Origin: Primula veris | Lineage: Eukaryota > Streptophyta > Magnoliopsida > Ericales > Primulaceae | Direction: 5' to 3' | Length of the DNA: 64,000 nucleotides | NCBI GenBank assembly: GCA_963682055.1 | Contig: OY821744.1 | Span: 23,040,967-23,104,966 of the forward strand | In this document: piece after piece, positions 46,390 to 58,199 of the stretch | Layout of the letters: every line of letters starts with the position of its first letter | Position numbering within the stretch: the stretch's first letter is position 1 | Made by a program: the position numbers and the translations under genes | The notes under the pieces: generated by a model | Told to the model about the DNA's origin: nothing | What the model saw: only the letters and a program-made list of their open reading frames with translations | Database searches by the model: none

Positions 46390-49368
46390 TGTCACGTCTG
46401 TGATTTTATATAAATACGAGAAATACATTGAGGTGATAATTTAGTAATAATATCGATAAAACCAACATCTCTTTAAATATAAACAAAAATATTAAAACAC
46501 AAATCTCTAAATGTTGTCGGCTTTTATTATAAACATAATATACACAAGTCATGCTATTTTACAACCGAACATGTATAACATAAACATGTCGAAGTCAAAC
46601 CGTACCAAATATGTACAAGATACTGCAGACAGCTACACATACCCCTAATCCAACTCCCAATCCTGTAGAAGGGTCTTGGTGGCTCACCGATAGGTCCGAC
46701 CTTGTCACATGTTGATAGTAGAAGTAAGCAACTATGTCCAGTAGTCAAGAAATCAACATGAATTAAAATAAAGACGTAAAATAAACGTGTCTGTATATGA
46801 ACTATATGCTCGGGAGATCTCCCGACAAGTTTGATATAGCTACTCAATCGCTTTAACTCCAACATGCACGCTAACAAAATATATAACAATACTATATACA
46901 AAAATCCTGGTTATAATTCTGAAGAAAAAAAACTTCACAGTAACATCGCGATATATTTTTCAAACAACACATTTCGGTGAAGGGAGGCTTCCGGGATCAC
47001 ACTGTCGGGTTACCAACCTTGTCGTTTGGGCTAACGACTAACCAAGATTTAGGAGTTTTCTCGCACGGACTCATCGCCCCACTTCTTATTGCACCTCTGA
47101 GACTATATAAAAAGATAGAGTTCGAACCTATGTTGCAACACTGTCGCAAAACAATGCCCGCAGACACGCCCGTAGGCATAAATGAACCGTTTCTAAAATG
47201 TGTCGGGTTCGGTTGCTAATTTTATTAGTTTGGTGAGTCATCTACTACAATAACAAGACAGTCAAAACATATAGTAATAGTACCGTAATGTCGCACTTAG
47301 CGACAATCCGCATACCTGCAACTCAATCATCAACATAATAGAATAAATAAGATGATTGATGAATGTGATGCAATACAATATACACGGTTTTGGCCAGACA
47401 TGACATCCGGGTAATACTAAAAGAAAGATAAACTAACATAGCGATTAAATACTCTAAATGAGTTGAATTATTTCTAAGGGTATTAAATCTGATTTAATAG
47501 CTATAATGTTCAAGTTTTAAGACAACTAGCAAACATGAAGTTCTTGTATGAACTTGCAAGAACCACAACTCGATCAATTTATATCGAACCAGATTTTAAA
47601 GGTTATAAAGTACATATAACTGGGTTTTTTTTGTATTACATATATTTCTCCCATAATATATAGAGCTTGCAAAATTATGTATAAAATCAGTCTTTTACAA
47701 AAGGCTCTAATTTGAGATTAGCAAGTCCTAGCTATGTTAATGACATTGAAAATTCACCATAAATCAAAAATAAAATATTTTTCAGTGAAACTTGCTCAAA
47801 ATGAAAGATATATTAGTTGATAACATCATGTAAGAAAATTGAATTAAAATTTCCAAGCGTAGCTATTTTATTTCTAATGCTTCATCTCAGTTGTTCTTTT
47901 TATCTGAATACTCGCTGTAATTTTTGTCCAAATTTGAAAATTCATAACTGTCTCATGAAATCTACAAAATTTACAAACTCTGCAGTTTTAGAAAGCGTGT
48001 CATGTGTACTTTAACATATAAAAGAAGAAATACATAATCTGAACATTTAGCTTGCTTAATATGCCATAAACAACGAGTGTTGTGAACTGAAGGTCATACC
48101 CATAATTTACACTAACTTATAATAACCATATCTAAGGCTTATAAGCAACTTATAGCCACAAAACATGCGTGTGTGGAAGATGCATGCGTGGAACATTTCT
48201 ATCATCCTAACTCAATTTTGTAGAGTGATGGTGTGAAAAACATAGCCGAAAGAAGAAATCGAAAAAACCGTAACCTAACATATTTCTCAAAACCAAACGC
48301 ATTAAACTTGACATGGCATGATGAGTCATGAAGGAGTCGATGTGGCTCAAAGTGTGGTGTACATAGAGTCAATAAAAATGGTACAATAGGAAAAGAGTTA
48401 GTGGCGATCTAAACTAATGTTGTAATGCATTTTTATCCTATCTTAGAAACTCAAGTTACCATTAGACCCTTATTTCCCATTTGAAGTGATATCTTAGACA
48501 AGATTAAATAAATTTAGTCTTTAACTTGATCAACTTCGAAGCAACTTTATGAATGGAAAATAAATAAATATATACTATAAAATTTAGATCGTTACAAATC
48601 TACCCCTCTAAAAAGAAGTTTCGCCCTCAAAACATACCTTCTTTCTCGAAAAGATACGGGTAACAAGAATGCATCGTCTCCTCGCGCTCCTAAGTCGATT
48701 CAAGAAAACCCATGTGTTTCCCCAGAACACGCACTAGCTAGATCGTCTTATCGTATAGAACATGCTCCATTTAATCCTCAATTATAACGGGTCGCTCCTC
48801 AAATGACGTATCCTCTTCCACTTTGAGTTCACCCCAATCGATTACATGACTAGCATCACGTTCACACCTTCTTAACATCGATACATAGAACACATGATGA
48901 ACTCTTGATAGTAGCAGGGGCAAAACAAGTCTATAAGCAACTTCTCAAACCCTTTATAGGATCTTGAAGGGTTCAAAAAACCTTGACATCAATTTTTCCT
49001 TCTTAAACACGTGGTACCTTGGTGATACCTTCAGAAACACGTGATCACCAACATCGAAAGATAGTGGTCTACTCCGCTTATCCGCATAGCCCTTCTGGCT
49101 ACTTTGTGTCGTGTGTAGTCGTTTGCGTATCGTCGTCACTTTCTATGTCGTAATCCAGACTATAACATGTCGTCCATACAAAACCTTGAATTGTGCCATT
49201 CCAATACTAGCATGGAACCTATTTTTATATACAAACTCAACCAGGGTTAATGTTTCTCCATTGCCCATTAAGATCCAGAACACAAGCTCGCAACATGTCC
49301 TCCAATATCTATATTAAATGCTTAGATTGTCTATCGGTCTATGGATGGAACACAATGGAATAGTAACT
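46390..49368 (-). mobile_element. Truncated Gypsy (Tekay-like) element: integrase remnant and 3' LTR
   Basis: On the minus strand the order is integrase remnant, the AAACTTCTTTTTAGAGGGGT tail and polypurine region, then an LTR starting TGTAACGATC at 48596 and ending CAGACGTGACA at 46390 (2207 bp). This is the 3' half of a chromovirus-like Gypsy element. The 5' half ends at about 49368, where unrelated filler DNA begins. It is not the same LTR family as the solo LTR at 14822, though ends and length are similar. Confidence 0.72.
48620..49345 (-). pseudogene. Gypsy integrase C-terminal remnant
   Basis: Fragments in several frames follow the Gypsy integrase order: EDMLRACVLDLNGQW (about 49305), then TTQSSQKGYADKRSRPLSFD and VGDHVFLKVSPRYHV in the longest open stretch (49139-48954). 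Many stops and shifts make it non-functional. Confidence 0.8.
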
Positions 49369-49376
49369 ATAACATG

Positions 49377-49573
49377 TTTTGAGTTGGCCGATTGAGGTCG
49401 TTGCATAACTATAACCGGTTCCTTAACTGATCCCTGTTGGAAACTTTTTAATTCACTCCCAAGAGCGGTATGTCGAGATTCTATCTTGGATGGAGGTGGT
49501 CTTGTTTGCAATGGTGATGATGATGATAAAGAAAATGAAACTAAAGGGTCTGTTGCTGCAGCTGACCATCGTC
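49377..49573 (-). pseudogene. Ectopic 197-bp copy of the UBA gene
   Basis: The sequence matches 38701-38897, inside the single coding exon of the UBA gene, in the same orientation and with only a handful of substitutions. The shared peptide stretch includes DPLVSFSLSSSSPLQT. It lies in a segment of about 250 bp flanked on both sides by the 16-bp direct repeat CAATGGAATAGTAACT (49353-49368 and 49619-49634). No promoter or start belongs to it. Confidence 0.93.
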
Positions 49574-49634
49574 CGCCTAATTTCTTCATCCGTATCCAAA
49601 TTAATTATTAAGTCTATGCAATGGAATAGTAACT

Positions 49635-51268
49635 CTGTATTGAATTAATTATGATTAGAGTAAATTTACACACGACAATTACAAATATAATCTATTTTGG
49701 TCAATAACCAAATTCGCAGATCATGTTTTTTTGGAACTACAATATCAACTTGTTTAACTTCTTTTAGTTTCTCATACTAGCAAGAGCTCACTGCTGTCCA
49801 TCGACATTATAGAGACTAATTGGCGTGTTCAATCATTTACTTCTAATGTAAATTCCTTTAATAGTTTTTCTATTAATCATAAACTCTACCAATAGGGCAT
49901 GTTGTAACGGTAATGGCTAATTCCAAATTAACTTAGTCAATAATTATTATCTTTCTACATAACTATATTAGCATGCAACAGACACACTGATTCAACATAT
50001 TTATGGTAGGCAAAAGTTTTGAAAACAACTAAGATTAAAGGCACCGTTTCTGCGAAAACTAAGCTCTAGTGCTTACCATGTCACTAAACAAGTGTAGACA
50101 TTAACACCAATAATCTTTTAAATGGAGTAAGTTTTTTTTCTTTCTAATATTCTAAAGTAATACGTTACATCGATTCAATTGATTCAACGTTACACCACTT
50201 ATCATTCACGTAAATTAGATCAAGTTAGAGTTTGCAGAGTCTTGCCAAGACAATGTTATTTTTAAATTGATTTTTCAGAAACAAGCTGATGCAATCACAA
50301 TTCCCAGAGGGCATTAGCAATGAAATAAAATCATAAATATTAATTTACAATTATTAAATGGAAGTGTTTCATTTTTTTCCCAAATTTCCAATCAATGGTT
50401 CCATTCAATTACAATGGTTACAGTTCACAAAGTTTCAACTGTAACTAACCATTTATATAAAGTTAACAAATTTGTTAAACTACTAATTTCAGTCGTTTGT
50501 ATTTATTACTCTCTTTCTAAAATTTACTTACATGCAACAAAAATTTCTCATTTTAGAAACAAATTAGTGTAATTATTATTATATCAAAAAATGAATTATA
50601 TAATTTTTTTTACCAAACTTATAAATCTAAACTATAAAAGTTTTAAATTCGACCACATATCAAATTTTGAACAGTTCCGTACACAATTCACACAAACTAC
50701 TGAATTTTTTAGAATTCAACTAAACATATCATTTCGCATGTTTGCAATTAACAATAAACTCCTAAACTAGGCAATAAGACATCAGTTTTCATAAGCAACA
50801 TTACACTTATGACATTAACAGTTATATGGATCAAACTAAGTGTACGCACACAATTCAAACAGTTTATCTAATTATAAAAACATGGTTGAGAACAAATTTT
50901 AATAAATATTTATATATAGAGATTTTTTAAATAGTTTTGAAAAATCTGATCTATTAAATTCTAAACAAGTTTAATCACTTTCAGTATTTCCGAACTCAAT
51001 ATTTTCATGCAACGTAACAAAAGGTTTTCAATTTTTTTTAAAATCTAACATTAACTTTATACAATCCAAACAACTTCATTAATTTTAAAGATTCTCAATT
51101 AATTCAAATTTCAATATAGTGGTTAAAGTGTAACAAGCAGTATTAAGTTTTAGTGTTTATATATGTCCATTTATGCCTAAAAACGCTAACGTTTATCAAA
51201 CCAATAATTTATACCAATTAGATCAAAATAAATTTTAAGATTGTTGGATATTTTATTTTAGGGACTCG
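49635..51268. other. Gene-free A/T-rich interval
   Basis: No ORF, splice context or clear repeat was seen. It may be decayed transposon DNA. Confidence 0.5.
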
Positions 51269-52358
51269 TATAGACACGCTGAAAACTAACAAACAATTAT
51301 GCAATAATAATAATAAATTAATGCAAGAAAAAACTTCCAAATATTACCAAAGTTATGGTAATAATTAAATTCACATCAAATCGAGTCGAGTGGAAACTCT
51401 CTCCTTAAAACTTATTCGCCCGCTAACGACTTTCGGGATTGCATGAACGTAAGTTTCCTAGGATACAACAATGTCTCGCGATTAATAGGAATTCACTAAT
51501 TAATGGCACAACGAACCAGGGTTGGTATTGCACTCTCTTGCACTCATGAAATACTATGTAAAATGATGCAATGATTTTGAAAGAATTTATATGTTAATGT
51601 ATGCTATTTTCGAAATTAAATGAGTCTATATATATAGAACCCTTTATGTCTTTTATGAGAAAACACAGGTGTTCATGTCATGATGGATGCAACTGTTGGA
51701 TTTAATGCTATCGGGGACTGAACCACAGATTGTCTAAAACATTTACACATATTGGTGTACTAATACTAATGGTAATAAGCACCGATAATTCTAACTGAAT
51801 ACCCCAACATGCCACTGAAATGGGCTAGCCATTTAATTGAGTCACTTAATTGAGTATTTATTAGAACTCTTAGTGATTAATACCAAATTATATAAATAGA
51901 TATTTAATTTCAATATCAAGACTAGCTTATTTAGTAGACCAAATTATATTCACAATAAATATTTTTCCTACATGTGCTTGGTTTTCTTCTCCATTCTAGT
52001 AAGCTATTTTGTAAAATTTGATGTTCAAATAACTTGGTTTTATTCTCCATTCATCAATATTTGTTTTTGTAGGCTATTTTGTAGAATAACATGTAAATTT
52101 TCTAATTTTTGTTTCGTTCTTAGTGTTTCTGGGTAATTTTGGTGCGGTAGTGGTGAGTTTAATTGTGGAATGGGTGGATCTTGTTGTTGTAAGGGTGGAG
52201 TTTATGGTGTTTTCTTGATGCATTTGCACTCTTTTCGTTCATTATATTTATGCTCTGATACCCATTTGTGATATATTTCATAGAAAAGTCGTTGATGAGT
52301 TTCACATAACGCCATCTGGTCACCAAAACTTATATCATACGGCTCACATTAATAAACA
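51269..52358. repeat. Duplicated segment A, first copy
   Basis: It matches 53490-54515 with moderate divergence and indels. Landmarks shared in the same order are ACTCTCTCCTTAAAACTTAT, AATGTCTCGCGATTAATAG, GAACCAGGGTTGGT, TTGCACTCTCTTGCACTCA and CGTTGATGAGTTTCAC. It is non-coding. Confidence 0.88.
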
Positions 52359-53489
52359 TAAAATTAATCCTACAATTCTAATTAATAGTCTCATATTTAA
52401 TGCATACATAAATGAAATAGAAATAGCACAATTTTCTTATCTCGTTCTCTCTCATTTAACGACGATCAAATAATTGTTTCATCTCCTCCCCTGTTGAGCT
52501 CGATCTCAGCCGCGGTAGGTTACCTTCACTACAATTTTACCTATAAATTACTTTAAAAAAAAATTCATTATCATTTATGTTTCACATTTACGTTTTACAT
52601 TTCGTTTCATGTTTTTTTCCCTTATTGACAACAACCGTCCACAATTTTAAATGTAACTCACAAAAATTGCTTGTATCATCATTTTGAATAATTTATTGTA
52701 AATGAGTTTGATAGCCGATAGTAGTGGCGTAATCAAGAGTTCCTAATGGGAAAGGCTGGAATTCATTTTTTTAAAAATATCTTATATAGTTTTTTTTTTT
52801 AACAAGAAGCGCTAAGCACTAATTTCTAAATATTTTTATCAAATTACAATTTTTTTATTTTCTTACCAAATTTTCTCAATGGAGGATATCTGAAATTTTT
52901 ATCAAAAACATTTACTTTTGATACTGACAAAGTGCTCTCACTTTTCTAGAAAAATAAACTCCAAAACTTTTAATAATTACTCACATATCTGAAATTTCGA
53001 AAATACTTACAAAATTTGAAAAAAAACCTCACAATAACTAACTATTTAATTTTTAAAACAAAAAAAATTACCCACCCAATCACTTGGAAGTATATATACA
53101 TGTATACACACATGGTTTGTTTGGCCGCTTGTTATTTGGTCAAAAATCATATGTTAAAAATCTGTTTTAAAAATTCAATCAAAATCCATATTTTTTATTT
53201 TTGGGTTTTTTTTTAGTTTTTTGGCTAAAAATCAGGTTTTCAAAAGGCAAAAAGTCTGACTGTCCAAACATGTAAAAAAATTTAAAATCTAAAATACAAA
53301 AATCAGCTAAAAAAACATTTGCCAAATGGACCCACATAGTCAGTTTAATGTTGAATAACTAATAGAAATAATCTAAGTAATAAATAAATTCCACAAGTTG
53401 AACTTTAATGTATAAATGCAACTCTACACAACCAAATATACAAACAAATGCGAATAAAAATTAAACTAAACATCAACGATCCCTTGCAG
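52359..53489. repeat. Duplicated segment B, first copy
   Basis: It matches 62086-62860 in the same orientation. Shared landmarks are GTCTCATATTTAAT, TTGAGCTCGATC, GATAGCCGATAG and GTCAAAAATCATAT. This copy has about 300 extra bp near 52790-53110. It contains a leader-like CGACGATCAAA...GAGCTCGATCTCAGCCGCG|GTAGGT. Confidence 0.85.
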
Positions 53490-54515
53490 TATAAACACGC
53501 TGAAAATTAACAAACAATTATGTATAAAAACTTACAAACATTACCAAATTTATGATAATAATTAAATCCACATCGAGTCGAGTCGAAACTCTCTCCTTAA
53601 AACTTATTCGCCTCCCCCAATGACTTCCGGGTTTGCATGGGCGTAAGTTTACAATGTCTCGCGATTAATAGAAATGCACAAATTAATCGCACATCGAACC
53701 AGGGTTGGTGTTGCACTCTCTTGCACTCACGATATGCTATGTAAAATGATGCAATCATTTTGAGAAAATTTATATTTAATGTATGTTATTTTCAGAATTA
53801 AATGAGTCTATATATAGGACCATTTATGTCTTGTACGGAAAAACACAACCGTTCATATTAATCATGCAACTGTTGGATTAAATGTTATTGGGGACTCAAC
53901 TGCAGTTTGGTCAAAATATTCACACATGTTGGTGTAGTGATGCTAACTGTAATATGTAGTGGCAATTCTAACCGAATACCCCAACACATGGGCACTGAAA
54001 TGGCCACTTAGTTGTGCATTTATTAATTAAAACTGTTAAGAATTAATATTAAATTATTTAAATCGATATTTAATTTCAATTATAACAATAATTAACTTAT
54101 TTAGGAGACCAATTTATATTCACAATAAATATTTTTCCAACATGTACTTGGTGGTTTAGTTGTAAAATTTGGTGTTATATTAGTTTTTTTCTCCATTAAC
54201 CGATCATTGTTCTAGCGCCTATTTTGTAGAATGCTAGGTAAATTTTATAGTTTTTGTTTTGTGCTTAGTGTTTCTGAGTAATTTTGGTGTGGTGGTGGTG
54301 AGTTTGACTGTGGAACGGATGGATTTGGGTGTTGTAAGAGTGAGTTTATGGTGTTTTTTTTATGCATTTGCCCTCTTTCCGTCAATTATATTCATATTCT
54401 GATACCCATTTGTAATATATTTACTAGAAAAGCCGTTGATGAGTTTCACGGGATGTTATATAGTTAAATTGATTAACTATCAAAGCCCATATCATATGAC
54501 TCACATTAATAAACA
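53490..54515. repeat. Duplicated segment A', second copy
   Basis: This is the counterpart of 51269-52358. It ends at the Helitron insertion point (A at 54515). Confidence 0.88.
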
Positions 54516-54661
54516 CTAGCGGGTGTGCCCACGCGATGCGTTGGTGTAGCACGTTGGTACCCTTCATCTATTAAATTATTGAATTATTAAGCAAATCGAA
54601 TATAAAATTGAAAGCCATAAAACGGATATCGACATTAAAAATAATCATATAAATTACTAAC

Positions 54662-54897
54662 TGTTGTAGGATATTATTGGTCATCTTAGGCCTTACTCTA
54701 TTGGGTCTATCTTGGGTTTTCCTAGCATATGTAACCCTAGCCTCTATTATATAAAGAGTGTCAGGGGTCTCTTGATGTATCTCTCTGTACAATCATATTA
54801 ATGAAGAAACACTTCGTCTGTTGTTTCTCATAGCTCTCTCTCTATATCTATACATATCTCTATATATATCTATAACGAGCTAATATGTCACACAACA
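54662..54897 (+). repeat. 5' LTR of the nested Copia element
   Basis: A short LTR with TATATAAAGAG as a likely TATA region (about 54749) and an AATGAAGAAACACTTCG-type R/U5 region. It pairs with 61600-61833. Confidence 0.95.
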
Positions 54898-57800
54898 CAT
54901 TATCGGCACTTTGCTCGCGGAGAATAGGATATACGCTCGCGGATATTTGAGATTTTTGGTAAACGCACAGATATTGAGTATTTATAAACCTTGAGGTTTA
55001 TCCGGGTTTTTAGGGTTTTGCTATATCGACCTTCACCAACATACCGTGCGTAAGTACCGAATTCAAAACTTATTTTATTCCATATATGTGATCGCACGTA
55101 TTATTTTATGAATAACTAAAACATGATAAATATCCCGTAATATATAATCCATGTGTATTATATTTTGTTACTTGTATGGATAACTATATATGATCGTAAC
55201 AAAATAACCAAAATTGCATGTATTTGTTGAAGAAAAAAAAACTATGCGTGATAGATTTTTTTACTGTCTAACATGATCAATCTGTTTATAAAAACCAACT
55301 TATATGTAATATGTATAGTGTACTGTAAAATTATATTTTTATACAAACAAAATCAGTAAAATACATATAATCGGGTTGTAAATCGGAAATCATGTAATTG
55401 TAGAACATGTATTAATCTGTGGGATTAAATCTGTAAAAAAACTGAAAACAATATGACTGTTTTGTAATTCGCTGAAACTATTGAATGTGCATGTTAATTA
55501 CTAAATGATTAAACTGAAACTTGTCTGAAATTATGGACTGAAGCTGTAATAATGCTATAAATAGATATATAGTTTGCTGAAATTACATGGATAGTCCCTG
55601 TAATATATTACATGTATAAAAACAGTATATATGTGTTATAAAAGTCAATATTCGGTCTAAATATTCACCCACATGCATATATATATATATATATTTATTA
55701 AAAAGGCAAATGAATAAAAAAAAAATGCATGTTAATTGAATAAATTGATATGTTTCCATGTAAATTTAACCATTTTGCATGTTAAAAAAATTACCATATA
55801 TAGAATTAATTGGTAATTAAAAATATATTGTTTGCTTGCATGTTAAAATTACCATGTATGGAAATTGCGTGCTTATTGTAAATTGGTAAATAAAATATAT
55901 TACGTACATGAATGATTTAGTTACCATGTATAGAACTTACACATATAGCAATATAATAATAAAATATTGACTAAATCTTGCTAGTGTAAATTGGTAATTA
56001 CTAATAAATTCTAGATTGATGATAATCTTGATTAATTTGATTTCCTTATTAGTAAATATATATTGCAATATATATGCTAATCATGCAAACAGGTACAATC
56101 TAAAATATTAGTTAATCATGTACTAATTTATTTATTGCCATGTACACATATGTATAATATGATAATTTGCGAAATTATATATATTCACATTTAAGTTGGA
56201 AAAATTATGAATCTTCCCTAAATAGGCTCACCTATTTGGATACGATGTCTAGGAAAGATATAGGCGGAAGTCGATATTCTAATGAGGTCGGGTTTTAAGT
56301 GGCACTCGTGCCCTCCACCCTCACCGTCTTTCCTGGTCGTTTTTCAAGTAGAGCTACCGAAAGGGGTTGAGTAAATAATAATTTTCCTGAGTGTGTTTAT
56401 ATAGTGATGTATGTTTCGCCGAATTGGTGTCTCTGTATCGACCTGTCGTTCGATCAATGAGAACCTATTCACATTAAAAGCAAAACTATTTTTCAAACAT
56501 GTCGTTTCGAAATAAAGTTTATGCTTGTGCAAACCATAAACATATAAACCAGTCGTTTTATATGATAAATAATCCAGAACTCCCAACACATGTTGGATGC
56601 CATCTACGATGAGAAAAATCGTAAAACATACTTGCGAAATGACTGTTTAAACGTTGATTTTAATCCATCACCACATGTTACTCACCCTGATGTGTGAAAA
56701 TGTGATGCCAAATTTTTTTTTTGGATGCCATCTTTGATGAGTAAAACATGAGTTTGTTGTTACCCCCAGGATGAATGCTAAGGCGTTGATTTTATTCCGC
56801 CGCCACATTTGAGACGTGATGACGTCTATGGTGAACAAATGTCTGAAATTGACATATTGGTGCAATCCTTCACCAAAATACTAGCTTGGAAATTGTATTC
56901 CATAAGTAGTATCGTGAATTTATATTCACCATGTTCCTTTATCGCCCATCTATTATTGGATAAGAAAATTGCCCCGGTGAGTAGTTTTAATCCTATTGGG
57001 ATAATGGCGAATTGTTTGCCTGATATTAATGCTCTTCGTGTACATTTTTTTTTCCACGAATCGAGAACCGAGACAAGTGTTATTTGTCTCGAACTATCGC
57101 GATCCCGATGAATCGCCTAGCCAAGCGAGATTTTAGACAATCGTTAAAATCGAAAACCTGTGGCTCCAAGACAGTAATTGAAAGGAATAATATGACCCGT
57201 TGTCACAAAGCAAGAGATAATGCTCAAGGAGACAACTCTATGCTATAAAGACAAAGGTCATGCACGGTTACTCCTTAAATAGTTCACAACTATTATAAAG
57301 GTGGAAAAACTGATGCTAATGTGGTTAAAGTTAATTGAAAGAAAACTCTTGAGACCCCCGATTTTGTGGCTCAAATGAGTTTGATACCTTTCTTCATTGA
57401 TTTTGATAAATCATTGAGCCATTTTTTCGCTCATCTGGATTATGTTTTTCCATTTGGATTATGATTTTTTCATTTGGACATACTTTTGCATTATGGTTTG
57501 CCTGTTTACGAAATTTCTCGAAATAATTAAAGTGTTTTGAGCAAATTCCTTTAACAAATGTGACCAAACTTTAAATTATGAAATTTTAGGCAATACTTGT
57601 GGGGTAGTTGATTTTTTTTGAAAATAGTGGGTAACAGTGTACCACATAATTTCACCAACTATTTGCCTAAAAGTGTACTCAGTGACAACGATTCTGGACC
57701 TGTCATTCCAAATCAAAATCTTTAGTAAAACCAAATTGACTTGTCAAATATGAGGTCTTATACTCATGTAGGTCCTGCCATACCTTGTTGAGTTATAAAA

Positions 57801-58199
57801 TATTCGAGAAAACCAGTGTTATCTGGTAATAGCTCATAAAAGAATTGAAATTTCTTTACATAGTCTCCATTCAATACGATCAAAAGCGTATTTTAGAGGA
57901 GTTGAAATGTCTTTCAAGTGTTTGCTACCACATTCTTTTAAGCATTTAAAGTTACCTTATCATTTCGCCTGTCGTCGAAATGATAAATGATTTAGATGCT
58001 AAGACATGATTGTCTGTACTATCATTCGCCTGTCGTCGATTGATAAGAGCATTTTGATATTGTGGCATTGACCGGATGAGATATTTCCGGGTCAAAAGAC
58101 AATTCTTGATTTATAATCGCATCGCATTTGGATTCTCTCGGAGAATATATTTCGTGATTAATCCGAAATTCTTGCCACTAATACTCACTTTGAAAGACC

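Noticed and set aside
46554..46901. 115-codon frame on the minus strand
   Set aside because: It falls inside the Gypsy 3' LTR and shows no domain. LTRs often hold chance frames of this size.
49314..49589. 91-codon frame considered as a small gene
   Set aside because: Its protein-like part is a copied fragment of the UBA gene exon, and both ends run into filler and Gypsy remnants.
53016..53216. Short frames ending in similar sequence at 53016-53216 and 62433-62654, considered as a conserved small protein
   Set aside because: The similarity is explained by the B/B' DNA duplication. The frames carry unrelated N-termini and A/T-driven residues.
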